Shown here: positions 1 through 5,153 of the stretch, piece after piece | Layout: the number at the start of each line of letters is the position of its first letter | Position numbering within the stretch: the first letter of the stretch is position 1 | Source of the DNA: Thermomonas sp. | GTDB taxonomy: Bacteria > Pseudomonadota > Gammaproteobacteria > Xanthomonadales > Xanthomonadaceae | NCBI GenBank assembly: GCA_024711415.1 | Contig: JANJSW010000232.1 | Coordinates: 1-5,314 of the forward strand | Direction: 5' to 3' | Length of the DNA stretch: 5,314 nt | Made by a program: the position numbers and the translations under genes | Notes under the pieces: generated by a model | Seen by the model: the letters and a program-made list of their open reading frames with translations, nothing else | What the model was told of the DNA's origin: nothing | Database searches by the model: none

Positions 1-1
1 C

Positions 2-367
2 GATGCCGATGCCGCCATCCGCGCGCGCATTCCTGCCGCCGCGCCGCTGCGCATCGCCGCCAGCCGCTCGCACCGCGACGCGCGCACGCAGGCGCTGCTG
101 GATGCGCTGCCGGGCAGCGAGGTCATCGGCTGCGGTTCGTCGCTGAAATTCTGCAAGATCGCCGAAGGCGGGATGGACCTTTACCCGCGATTCGGCCCGA
201 CCAGCGAATGGGATACCGCCGCCGGGCAGGCGATCTTGGAAGCTGCCGGCGGTGCGGTGCTCGACGCGCAGGGGCGGCCGTTCCGCTACAACCAGCGCGA
301 TACCCTGCTCAACGGCGATTTCGTTGCGCTGGGCGATGTCGCGGTGCGCGCGCGACTGCCGGCATGA
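2..367 (+). CDS. cysQ: CysQ, 3'(2'),5'-bisphosphate nucleotidase (C-terminal part)
   Basis: This is the C-terminal 121 residues of a CysQ-type phosphatase; the start lies before the window. The family hydrolyses 3'-phosphoadenosine 5'-phosphate (PAP) to AMP and phosphate in the cytoplasm, which removes the by-product of sulfate assimilation. The reading frame is open from base 2. It shows the hallmark second motif of the inositol-monophosphatase/CysQ superfamily, SEWDTAAGQAILEAAGG, whose Asp (codon 212-214) is a metal ligand in the family. The preceding GSSLKFCKIAEGGMDLYPR and the following RYNQRDTLLNGDFVAL are also typical of CysQ. E. coli CysQ has about 246 residues, so roughly half is missing at the window edge. 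The stop codon overlaps the mazG start (ATGA, 364-367), suggesting co-transcription and translational coupling. Family assignment is secure; the enzymatic role is inferred from the family. Confidence 0.93.
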   Translation, partial: DADAAIRARIPAAAPLRIAASRSHRDARTQALLDALPGSEVIGCGSSLKFCKIAEGGMDLYPRFGPTSEWDTAAGQAILEAAGGAVLDAQGRPFRYNQRDTLLNGDFVALGDVAVRARLPA

Positions 368-1188
368 GCGACATCGCGGAACTGCTCGCCATCATGGCCA
401 GGCTGCGTGACCCGGACGGCGGCTGCCCGTGGGACCTGCAGCAGGACTTCGCGACCATTGCCCCGTACACCATCGAGGAAGCGTACGAGGTCGCCGACGC
501 CATCGATCGCGGCGACATGGCCGACCTCAGGGACGAGCTGGGCGACCTGCTGCTGCAGGTGGTGTTCCATGCACGGATGGCCGAGGAGGCCGGTGCGTTC
601 GCGTTCGGCGACGTGGTGGCGGCGATCTGCGACAAGATGGTGCGCCGGCATCCGCATGTGTTTGCCGCAGGGACCGCCGAGGCCGTCGGCGACAGTGCCG
701 CGGTGCTGCGCAACTGGGATGCGATCAAGCGCGCGGAGCGCGACGCGAAAGGCGAGGTCGACGCCTCCGCGCTGGCCGGCATCGCGCGCGGCCTGCCGGA
801 GTGGCAGCGCGCGGTGAAATTGCAGCACAAGGCGGCCAAGGTCGGCTTCGACTGGCATAGTCCGGCGCCAGTGCTGGACAAGCTGCGCGAGGAAATCGAC
901 GAAGTGCGTGCCGAGTTCGATGCGGTGGCCGCCGATCCGGATGACGCCGCCGCGCGCGACCGGCTGGAGGACGAACTGGGCGACGTGCTGTTCGTCTGTG
1001 CCAACCTTGCGCGCCACGCCAAGGTCGACGTGGGCAGCGCGCTGCGCCGCGCCAACGCCAAGTTCGAGCGCCGCTTCCGCGCGATGGAGGCGATGGCGGC
1101 AGCCGATGGCGGCCTTGCCGGGCAGTCGCTGGACGCGCAGGATCGCTATTGGGTGCGCGCCAAGCTGGCGGAACGCGATAAGCCTTAG
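364..1188 (+). CDS. mazG: MazG, nucleoside triphosphate pyrophosphohydrolase
   Basis: A 274-residue protein, close to E. coli MazG (263 residues). MazG hydrolyses (d)NTPs to the monophosphate and pyrophosphate. In E. coli it is linked to clearing abnormal nucleotides and lowering ppGpp. Both tandem all-alpha MazG domains are visible. The first has the EExxE motif (E38, E39, E42, in TIEEAYEV) followed by E58 and D61 (DELGD). The second has E176, E177, E180 (REEIDEV) followed by E204 and D207 (DELGDVLF). These acidic residues bind Mg2+ in the family, and both sets are intact. The N-terminal MARLRDPDGGCPWDLQQ is highly typical and fixes the ATG at 364; the same frame is open upstream from 208, but that part has no MazG similarity. 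No clear Shine-Dalgarno sequence is present, so translation is probably coupled to cysQ through the ATGA overlap. Confidence 0.96.
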   Translation: MSDIAELLAIMARLRDPDGGCPWDLQQDFATIAPYTIEEAYEVADAIDRGDMADLRDELGDLLLQVVFHARMAEEAGAFAFGDVVAAICDKMVRRHPHVFAAGTAEAVGDSAAVLRNWDAIKRAERDAKGEVDASALAGIARGLPEWQRAVKLQHKAAKVGFDWHSPAPVLDKLREEIDEVRAEFDAVAADPDDAAARDRLEDELGDVLFVCANLARHAKVDVGSALRRANAKFERRFRAMEAMAAADGGLAGQSLDAQDRYWVRAKLAERDKP

Positions 1189-1215
1189 GCCGGCGGATGC
1201 CGGGGGAGAAAAACG

Positions 1216-1518
1216 ATGGCGGATTTTTCCAGCTTCCGCGAGTTCTACCCGTTCTATCTGGACGAGCACCGCAACCGCACCTGCCGGCGCCTGCACTTCG
1301 TCGGCACCAGCTTCGCGATCGGTTTCATCGTGCTGGCGATCAAGGGCGGCAACCCGTGGTGGTTGCTGGCGGCGCTGCTATCGGGCTATGCGTTTGCCTG
1401 GATCGGCCATTTCTTCTTCGAGAAGAACCGTCCGGCCACCTTCAAGCATCCGTTCTATTCGTTCGCCGGCGACTGGGTGATGTACCGGGACATCCTGATC
1501 GGCCGCATTCCGTTCTAG
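1216..1518 (+). CDS. Mpo1-like (DUF962) small membrane protein
   Basis: A 100-residue protein of the DUF962 / Mpo1-like (YGL010w) family. Yeast Mpo1 is an Fe2+-dependent dioxygenase that shortens 2-hydroxy fatty acids by one carbon; bacterial homologues are mostly uncharacterised. The family signature is clear: YLDEHRNRTCRRLHFVGT near residues 14-31 and GYAFAWIGHFFFEKNRPATF near 57-76, then HPFYSFAGDWVMY. Histidines H18, H27, H65 and H78 sit in the conserved blocks and are the likely metal ligands. Two hydrophobic segments (about 32-42 and 48-68) suggest an integral inner-membrane protein. A good ribosome binding site, GGGGGAG at 1202-1208, lies 7 bases before the ATG. The gene follows mazG by 27 bases and is probably in the same operon. 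The reaction in this organism is inferred only from the family. Confidence 0.88.
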   Translation: MADFSSFREFYPFYLDEHRNRTCRRLHFVGTSFAIGFIVLAIKGGNPWWLLAALLSGYAFAWIGHFFFEKNRPATFKHPFYSFAGDWVMYRDILIGRIPF

Positions 1519-1545
1519 CGACACCATCTGGCAGGCGTCCGCGCG

Positions 1546-1585
1546 GACGGGTGCCGGCCGCGCGGATGCCCGCGCAGGACCCGTC
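1546..1585. terminator. Long G+C-rich hairpin between convergent genes, possible terminator
   Basis: The 91 bases between the convergent DUF962 and DUF486 genes can form an interrupted hairpin. GACGGGT (1546-1552) pairs with ACCCGTC (1579-1585), CC (1558-1559) with GG (1577-1578), and GCGCGG (1560-1565) with CCGCGC (1570-1575) around an ATGC loop. That is 15 base pairs with a 5-base and a 1-base bulge. A perfect 12-base palindrome, GTCCGCGCGGAC (1537-1548), overlaps its left edge and offers an alternative fold. No run of T follows on either strand, so it is not a classical intrinsic terminator. Position and symmetry suggest a two-way transcription barrier or RNA 3'-end stabiliser. Confidence 0.4.
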
Positions 1586-1609
1586 ACGCGGACCCCTCTG
1601 CGCCTGCGG

Positions 1610-1951
1610 TCACTCGAGAAAAATCAGCCACGCCGCCGCCACGATCAGCGCGAACCCGGCCCAGTGGTTCCATTTCAGCGGCTGGCCGAGATACCAGGTG
1701 GAAAAGCCGACGAACACCAGCAGGGTGATGACTTCCTGCATGCCCTTGAGCTGCGGCGCGCTGTAGACCGCGTTGCCGATGCGGTTGGCTGGCACCATCA
1801 GCAGGTATTCGAAGAACGCGATCCCCCAGCTGACCAGGATGACCTTGGGCAGGGCAGTCTCCCGGTATTTCAGGTGGCCATACCAGGCGAAGGTCATGAA
1901 CACATTGGAAAATACCAGCAGAAGCGGGGCAATCAGGCGGTCGTAGGGCAT
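1610..1951 (-). CDS. DUF486 family (DMT-like) four-helix membrane protein
   Basis: A 113-residue integral membrane protein of the DUF486 family, which is related in layout to small drug/metabolite transporters. No substrate is established for the family. Four hydrophobic segments are visible at about residues 6-25, 35-54, 70-89 and 93-112. Typical family blocks are SNVFMTFAWYGHLK, GIAFFEYLLMVPANRIG, YSAPQLKGMQEVITL and KWNHWAGF. The frame is open upstream to 2107, but family similarity starts at MPYDRLIAPLLL, so the ATG at 1951-1949 was chosen; the longer version would overlap the divergent regulator gene. No good ribosome binding site precedes it. The gene converges with the Mpo1-like gene and diverges from the two-component operon. 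The Mpo1-like gene and this one are not obviously linked in function. Confidence 0.88.
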   Translation of the reverse strand: MPYDRLIAPLLLVFSNVFMTFAWYGHLKYRETALPKVILVSWGIAFFEYLLMVPANRIGNAVYSAPQLKGMQEVITLLVFVGFSTWYLGQPLKWNHWAGFALIVAAAWLIFLE

Positions 1952-2051
1952 GCGGGTGGGCGGTGTGCGCGGGAGCGCGCAGATTACGCCTTCACGCGGC
2001 TTCGACCTCCGGATCGTCATCGTTTGGCAAGCTAATTCGAGCGAGGCGCGC
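1952..2051. promoter_or_regulatory. Divergent intergenic region, probable promoters for both sides
   Basis: These 100 bases separate the start of the DUF486 gene (minus) from the response regulator (plus), so promoters for both are expected here. An inverted repeat, TGCGCG (1966-1971) and CGCGCA (1976-1981) around GGAG, is the clearest structure. The stretch at about 2018-2038 (TCATCGTTTGGCAAGCTAAT) is less G+C-rich than its surroundings and could hold a -10 element for the regulator operon, but no good -35/-10 pair is recognisable. The call rests on gene orientation rather than on a matched motif. Confidence 0.35.
2043..2046 (+). promoter_or_regulatory. Ribosome binding site of the response regulator
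   Basis: GAGG lies 5 bases before the ATG at 2052. It supports that start over the in-frame ATG at 1950, whose extra 34 residues do not resemble a receiver domain and would overlap the divergent gene's start. Confidence 0.55.
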
Positions 2052-2753
2052 ATGCGCGAACAGGAACAGGCCGGTCTGGTGCTCATCGTGGAGGACAACC
2101 GCAACATCTCCGAGATGGTCGGTGAGTACCTCGAAAGTCGTGGTTTCGAGATCGACTATGCGGCCGATGGCCTGGACGGCTATCGGCTGGCATCGGAAAA
2201 CGTCTATGACGCGATCGTGCTGGACCTGATGCTGCCGAGGCTGGACGGCATCGAGGTGTGCAAGCGATTGCGCGCGGAGGCGCGCAAGGCCACGCCGATC
2301 CTGATGCTGACCGCGCGCGATACCCTCGACGACAAGCTCACCGGCCTGTCGTCCGGCGCCGACGACTACCTGACCAAGCCGTTCGCGATCCGCGAGCTGG
2401 AAGCGCGGCTGCACGCGCTGATCCGCCGCGACCGCCGCCAGGTGGGATCGGAAGTGCTGCAGGTGGGGGACCTGGTGCTGGATCCGGCGTCGCTGCGGGC
2501 CACCCGCGGAGGCATCGAGCTGCAGCTGTCCCCGATCGCCCTGCGCCTGCTGACGATCCTGATGCGCGAGTCGCCGCGGGTGGTCAGCCGGCAGGAGATC
2601 GAGCGCGAGATCTGGGGTGACGAATTGCCGGATTCGGACACCCTGCGCAGCCACCTGTACAACCTGCGCAAGGTGATGGACAAGCCGTTCGACCGGCCGC
2701 TGCTGCACACCGTGCAGAGCGCCGGCTACCGGCTTGCCGACCTGGCCGACTGA
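2052..2753 (+). CDS. OmpR/PhoB-family two-component response regulator
   Basis: A 233-residue cytoplasmic transcription factor. The N-terminal receiver domain (about 8-125) has the full set of key residues: acidic pair E14-D15 (VLIVEDN), phospho-accepting D58 (IVLDLMLPRLDG), T87 (LMLTARD) and K109 (YLTKPF). The C-terminal winged-helix domain (about 137-231) shows the OmpR/PhoB pattern: LSPIALRLLTILM, SRQEIEREIWGDE, a recognition helix at SDTLRSHLYNLRK, and the closing HTVQSAGYRLAD. Length is normal for the family. The kinase gene begins 17 bases downstream and is probably its partner and co-transcribed. The MacA/MacB-type efflux genes further downstream are likely targets, inferred from position. 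The exact orthologue was not recognised, so no symbol is given. A pattern worth noting is the spacing SDTLRSHLYNLRKVMDKPF, a variant of the more common DNALEVHI-type recognition helix. Confidence 0.95.
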   Translation: MREQEQAGLVLIVEDNRNISEMVGEYLESRGFEIDYAADGLDGYRLASENVYDAIVLDLMLPRLDGIEVCKRLRAEARKATPILMLTARDTLDDKLTGLSSGADDYLTKPFAIRELEARLHALIRRDRRQVGSEVLQVGDLVLDPASLRATRGGIELQLSPIALRLLTILMRESPRVVSRQEIEREIWGDELPDSDTLRSHLYNLRKVMDKPFDRPLLHTVQSAGYRLADLAD

Positions 2754-2770
2754 CGCCGGTCCATATCCCC

Positions 2771-3481
2771 ATGTCCCTGCCCCTGCCTCGCCCTTCCATG
2801 GCCGCCGATCCACCGCCGGATGCGGCCGAGCGCGAGCGCGACTTCACCCGCGACGCCAGCCACGAACTGCGCACGCCGTTGACGGTGATCCGGGTCGCCA
2901 GCGACCTGATCGCCCACGACGCGGGCCTGTCCCCGGCCTCGCGGCGTTCGCTGGCGCGCATCCAGGACGCGGTGGCGGGCATGGAGGCGGTGATCGACGC
3001 GCTGCTGTTCCTGGCCCGCTGCGAGCAGGCCCCGCTGGGCGTGGACGACGTCGTGGTGCGCGAGGTGGTGGAGCGCGAGATCGACCGCATCCGCCCGGCG
3101 CTGCGGCACAAGGCGCTGGCGCTGCGCCTGGAGGTGGAGGCCGAGCCGGTGCTGCATGCGCCGCCGCGGGTGCTGCAGGTGATGCTGGGCAACCTGCTGG
3201 CCAATGCGGTGCGGTTCACCGATGCCGGCGAGGTGGTGGTGCGGTTGAAGGAAGGCAGCGTGGAGGTCGAGGATTCCGGCATCGGCATGGACGCCGCCAC
3301 GCTGGCGCGCGCGTTCGAGCCGTTCTACCGCGGCGAGGGCGAGCAATACGTCGGCTCGGGGCTGGGGCTTTCGATCGCCCATCGGCTGGGCCAGCGCTGC
3401 GGTTGGCCGCTGCGGCTGGACAGCACGCCGGGGCAGGGCACCCGTGCCAGCATCATGTTCGGGAAGTCCTGCCGGGACTGA
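2771..3481 (+). CDS. Short sensor-less histidine kinase
   Basis: A 236-residue protein made almost only of the kinase core. The dimerisation/phospho-acceptor domain begins at about residue 20, with H31 in the H box (FTRDASHELRTPLTVI). The ATPase domain follows with N box N141/N145 (MLGNLLANAVRFT), G1 box DSGIGM (168-173), F box FEPFYRG (182-188) and G2 box GSGLGLSI (195-202). All catalytic motifs are intact. Before the H box there are only 30 residues, and the first 19 are proline-rich. There is no transmembrane segment, HAMP or PAS domain, so it is predicted to be cytoplasmic. Usual OmpR-family partner kinases have about 400 residues or more. The 17 bases after the regulator stop hold no room for a sensor in any frame. 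No clear ribosome binding site precedes ATG 2771; ATG 2798 (residue 10) is an alternative. It is the likely phosphodonor for the upstream regulator. Confidence 0.92.
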   Translation: MSLPLPRPSMAADPPPDAAERERDFTRDASHELRTPLTVIRVASDLIAHDAGLSPASRRSLARIQDAVAGMEAVIDALLFLARCEQAPLGVDDVVVREVVEREIDRIRPALRHKALALRLEVEAEPVLHAPPRVLQVMLGNLLANAVRFTDAGEVVVRLKEGSVEVEDSGIGMDAATLARAFEPFYRGEGEQYVGSGLGLSIAHRLGQRCGWPLRLDSTPGQGTRASIMFGKSCRD

Positions 3482-3492
3482 CGGCACGGTCG

Positions 3493-3509
3493 CCGCGCGG
3501 GCAGCGCGG
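3493..3509 (+). repeat. Hairpin just after the kinase gene
   Basis: CCGCGC (3493-3498) and GCGCGG (3504-3509) form a 6-base-pair stem with a GGGCA loop, 12 bases after the kinase stop codon. Only TT follows, so it is at best a weak terminator or attenuator between the two-component genes and the efflux genes. Confidence 0.35.
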
Positions 3510-3512
3510 TTA

Positions 3513-3543
3513 GGATGCGCGGCTGTCAACCGGGTGCGCATCC
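3513..3543. repeat. 8-base inverted repeat upstream of the adaptor gene
   Basis: GGATGCGC (3513-3520) and GCGCATCC (3536-3543) are a perfect 8-base inverted repeat with a 15-base spacer, about 39 bases before the macA-like ATG. It may be an RNA stem-loop in the leader or a protein binding site on DNA. It lies in the only gap of notable size within the regulator-kinase-adaptor-ATPase series, which makes a regulatory role plausible but unproven. Confidence 0.4.
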
Positions 3544-3553
3544 GTGCGTTCCC
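3534..3553 (+). promoter_or_regulatory. 10-base-period direct repeat, possible response-regulator site
   Basis: Two adjacent 10-base units, GTGCGCATCC (3534-3543) and GTGCGTTCCC (3544-3553), agree at 7 of 10 positions. OmpR/PhoB-family regulators usually bind tandem half-sites with a 10-11 base period, so this could be the site through which the neighbouring regulator acts on the efflux genes. The left unit overlaps the inverted repeat. The match is short and the region is G+C-rich, so chance cannot be excluded. Confidence 0.25.
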
Positions 3554-3581
3554 ACCCGTCAATCCCCGCCGACTGCCCCGC

Positions 3582-5153
3582 ATGAACCAGCCCCGTCGTA
3601 CCCGCAGCACCCTTCCCAAGGCCGGCCTGGCCGTTGCCGCCATCGCGGTGCTGGCCACAGGCTGGTATTTCTGGAGCAAGCGCGGCGCCGCGGACGAGGC
3701 CGGTGGCTACCGCACCGAAACCGTCCAGCGCGGCGACATCCGGGTGGCGATCTCGGCCACCGGCACCCTCAGCGCCATCACCACGGTCACCGTGGGCAGC
3801 CAGATTTCCGGCCAGGTCACCGACATCCTGGTGGACTTCAATTCGCCGGTGAAGAAGGGCGACGTGCTGGCGCGGATCGATCCGTCCACCTACCAGGCGC
3901 AGCTGGAGCAGGGCAACGCGCAGATCGCCAACGCGCAGGCGCAGCTGCGGCAGGCGCAGGCCAGCCTGCACAACGCGACCCTGGACTTCGAACGCAAGCA
4001 GTCGCTGTCGGCGCAGAAGCTGATCGCGCGCAGCGACCTCGATCTTTCCCGCGCCGCGCTGGACCAGGCCCGCGCCCAGGTCAATGCCGCGCAGGCGCAG
4101 ATCCGCCAGCAGACCGCATCGCTGAAGAACACCCAGGTCAACATCGATCGCGCGGTGATCCGCTCGCCGGTCGATGGCGTGGTGCTGACCCGCAAGATCG
4201 AGCCGGGCCAGACCGTGGCCGCCAGCTTCTCGGCACCGGAGCTGTTCACCATCGCCGAAGACCTGTCGAAGATGAAGATCGAGCTGGCGGTCGACGAATC
4301 CGACATCGGCCAGGTCCGCACCGGCCAGATCGTCGGCTTCACCGCCGATGCCTTTCCCGACCGCCGCTTCAAGGGCGTGGTGGAGCAGGTGCGGCTGGCC
4401 GCCACCACCACCAACAACGTGGTCACCTACCCGGTGGTTGTGACCGTGGACAACAGCGACGGCACCCTGCTGCCGGGCCTGACCGTGAACGCGGAGATCG
4501 AGGTCAGCAAGCGCGAAGGCGTGCTGCGGATCGGCAACGCCGCATTGCGCTTCAAGCCGGCCGAAGGTTCGCCGCTGGCCGAGCTGCAGCTGCAGGGCGC
4601 AGCTGCGGGCGCGAACGGCGGCAATGGCGTCAACCGCGGTCCGGGGATGGGCGAGGACCTGCAGGCGCTGGCCGGTTCGCTGGGGTTGAACGCACGGCAG
4701 CAGGCCGCGTTCGACGCCGCGCTGGAGGAAATGCAGAAGCGCCAGGCCGAGCGCATGGCGCAGGCACGCGCGCAGCAGGGTGCGCAGGGCCAGCAGCAGG
4801 GCGGCAACCGCTTGTTCGGCGGTGGTGGCATGCGCATGGGCGGCGGCAACGGTGGCGCCAACCCGGCGCTGCTGGCGCAGATGCGTGCGCGCATGCGCGA
4901 CCGCATGAACCAGCAGTTCGGGGCGTTCGTATCCACCCTCGACGATGCCCAGCGCGGCAAATGGAATGCCGGCCTGGAGGCCCAGCTCAGCGCCAAGCGC
5001 GTGCTGGCGTACAAGCTGGCCGGCGGCAAGCCGCAGCCGGTGATGCTCAAGGTCAGCGCCAGCGACGGCAGCAGCACCGAGATCTCCGGCCGCGACATCA
5101 AGGAAGGCGACCTGATCATCTCCGGCGAGCGTTCGGCGGCGGAGAGCAAGTGA
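3582..5153 (+). CDS. macA: MacA-type periplasmic adaptor (HlyD/RND-MFP family) with a long insert
   Basis: A 523-residue adaptor that would link an inner-membrane MacB-type ABC transporter to a TolC-like outer-membrane channel. A single N-terminal membrane anchor lies at about residues 14-31 after a basic RRTR stretch. The first lipoyl half follows (about 58-100, SGQVTDILVDFNSPVKKGDVL). A Gln/Ala-rich coiled-coil hairpin spans about 102-188, with its tip near 141-151. The second lipoyl half is about 189-215 (IRSPVDGVVLTRKIEPGQ), then the beta-barrel (about 228-310) and the membrane-proximal domain. That domain is split: LRIGNAALRFKP (315-326) is separated from KPQPVMLKVSASDGSSTEISG by about 150 residues. 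E. coli MacA has 371 residues. At the hairpin tip, the family's R-x3-L-x6-S channel-contact motif reads R138, L142 and Ala149 instead of Ser. ATG 3582 has a weak ribosome binding site; GTG 3534 is a possible but less likely start. The next gene overlaps by one base. Confidence 0.93.
   Translation: MNQPRRTRSTLPKAGLAVAAIAVLATGWYFWSKRGAADEAGGYRTETVQRGDIRVAISATGTLSAITTVTVGSQISGQVTDILVDFNSPVKKGDVLARIDPSTYQAQLEQGNAQIANAQAQLRQAQASLHNATLDFERKQSLSAQKLIARSDLDLSRAALDQARAQVNAAQAQIRQQTASLKNTQVNIDRAVIRSPVDGVVLTRKIEPGQTVAASFSAPELFTIAEDLSKMKIELAVDESDIGQVRTGQIVGFTADAFPDRRFKGVVEQVRLAATTTNNVVTYPVVVTVDNSDGTLLPGLTVNAEIEVSKREGVLRIGNAALRFKPAEGSPLAELQLQGAAAGANGGNGVNRGPGMGEDLQALAGSLGLNARQQAAFDAALEEMQKRQAERMAQARAQQGAQGQQQGGNRLFGGGGMRMGGGNGGANPALLAQMRARMRDRMNQQFGAFVSTLDDAQRGKWNAGLEAQLSAKRVLAYKLAGGKPQPVMLKVSASDGSSTEISGRDIKEGDLIISGERSAAESK
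4560..5006 (+). other. Insert in the adaptor with paired LxxxQ motifs (Spy/CpxP-like)
   Basis: Residues about 327-475 of the adaptor interrupt its membrane-proximal domain. The insert has a Gly/Asn-rich lead, a helical segment beginning LNARQQAAFDAAL (369-381), a Gln/Arg/Ala-rich helix, a Gly/Met-rich linker (about 407-427), an Arg/Met-rich helix (429-445) and a second motif LDDAQRGKWNAGL (453-465). The two motifs share the pattern L-x3-Q-[QR]-x2-[FW]-[DN]-A-x-L. Two LTxxQ motifs separated by helices are the signature of the periplasmic Spy/CpxP/ZraP proteins. The two LxxxQ patterns are visible directly; homology to that family is inference. The insert has eight methionines and no His or Cys. 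Confidence 0.55.

Noticed and set aside
286..1296. Long minus-strand open frame of 336 codons across cysQ, mazG and the Mpo1-like gene
   Set aside because: It is antisense to well-recognised genes, has no recognisable domain, and is explained by the high G+C content, which removes stop codons.
1197..1766. Plus-strand open frame covering the Mpo1-like gene and part of the DUF486 gene
   Set aside because: It lies out of frame with the Mpo1-like protein, which has clear family motifs and a ribosome binding site. The translation shows no family and crosses the intergenic hairpin.
3501..3529. Minus-strand promoter suggested by TGTCAA (reverse complement TTGACA) at 3524-3529
   Set aside because: No -10 element lies at the proper distance, and no minus-strand gene follows.
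3444..3581. N-terminal extension of the adaptor to ATG 3444
   Set aside because: It would overlap the kinase gene, and the added 46 residues would put a non-signal sequence before the membrane anchor.
2726..3679. Minus-strand open frame of 317 codons opposite the kinase gene
   Set aside because: The translation is Arg/His/Gln-rich without domains, the usual mirror of a G+C-rich kinase gene on the other strand.
4813..4860. Possible tandem repeat or frameshift in the Gly-rich GGC/GGT stretch of the adaptor
   Set aside because: The reading frame stays open through it and continues into the conserved C-terminal part, so it is ordinary low-complexity coding sequence.
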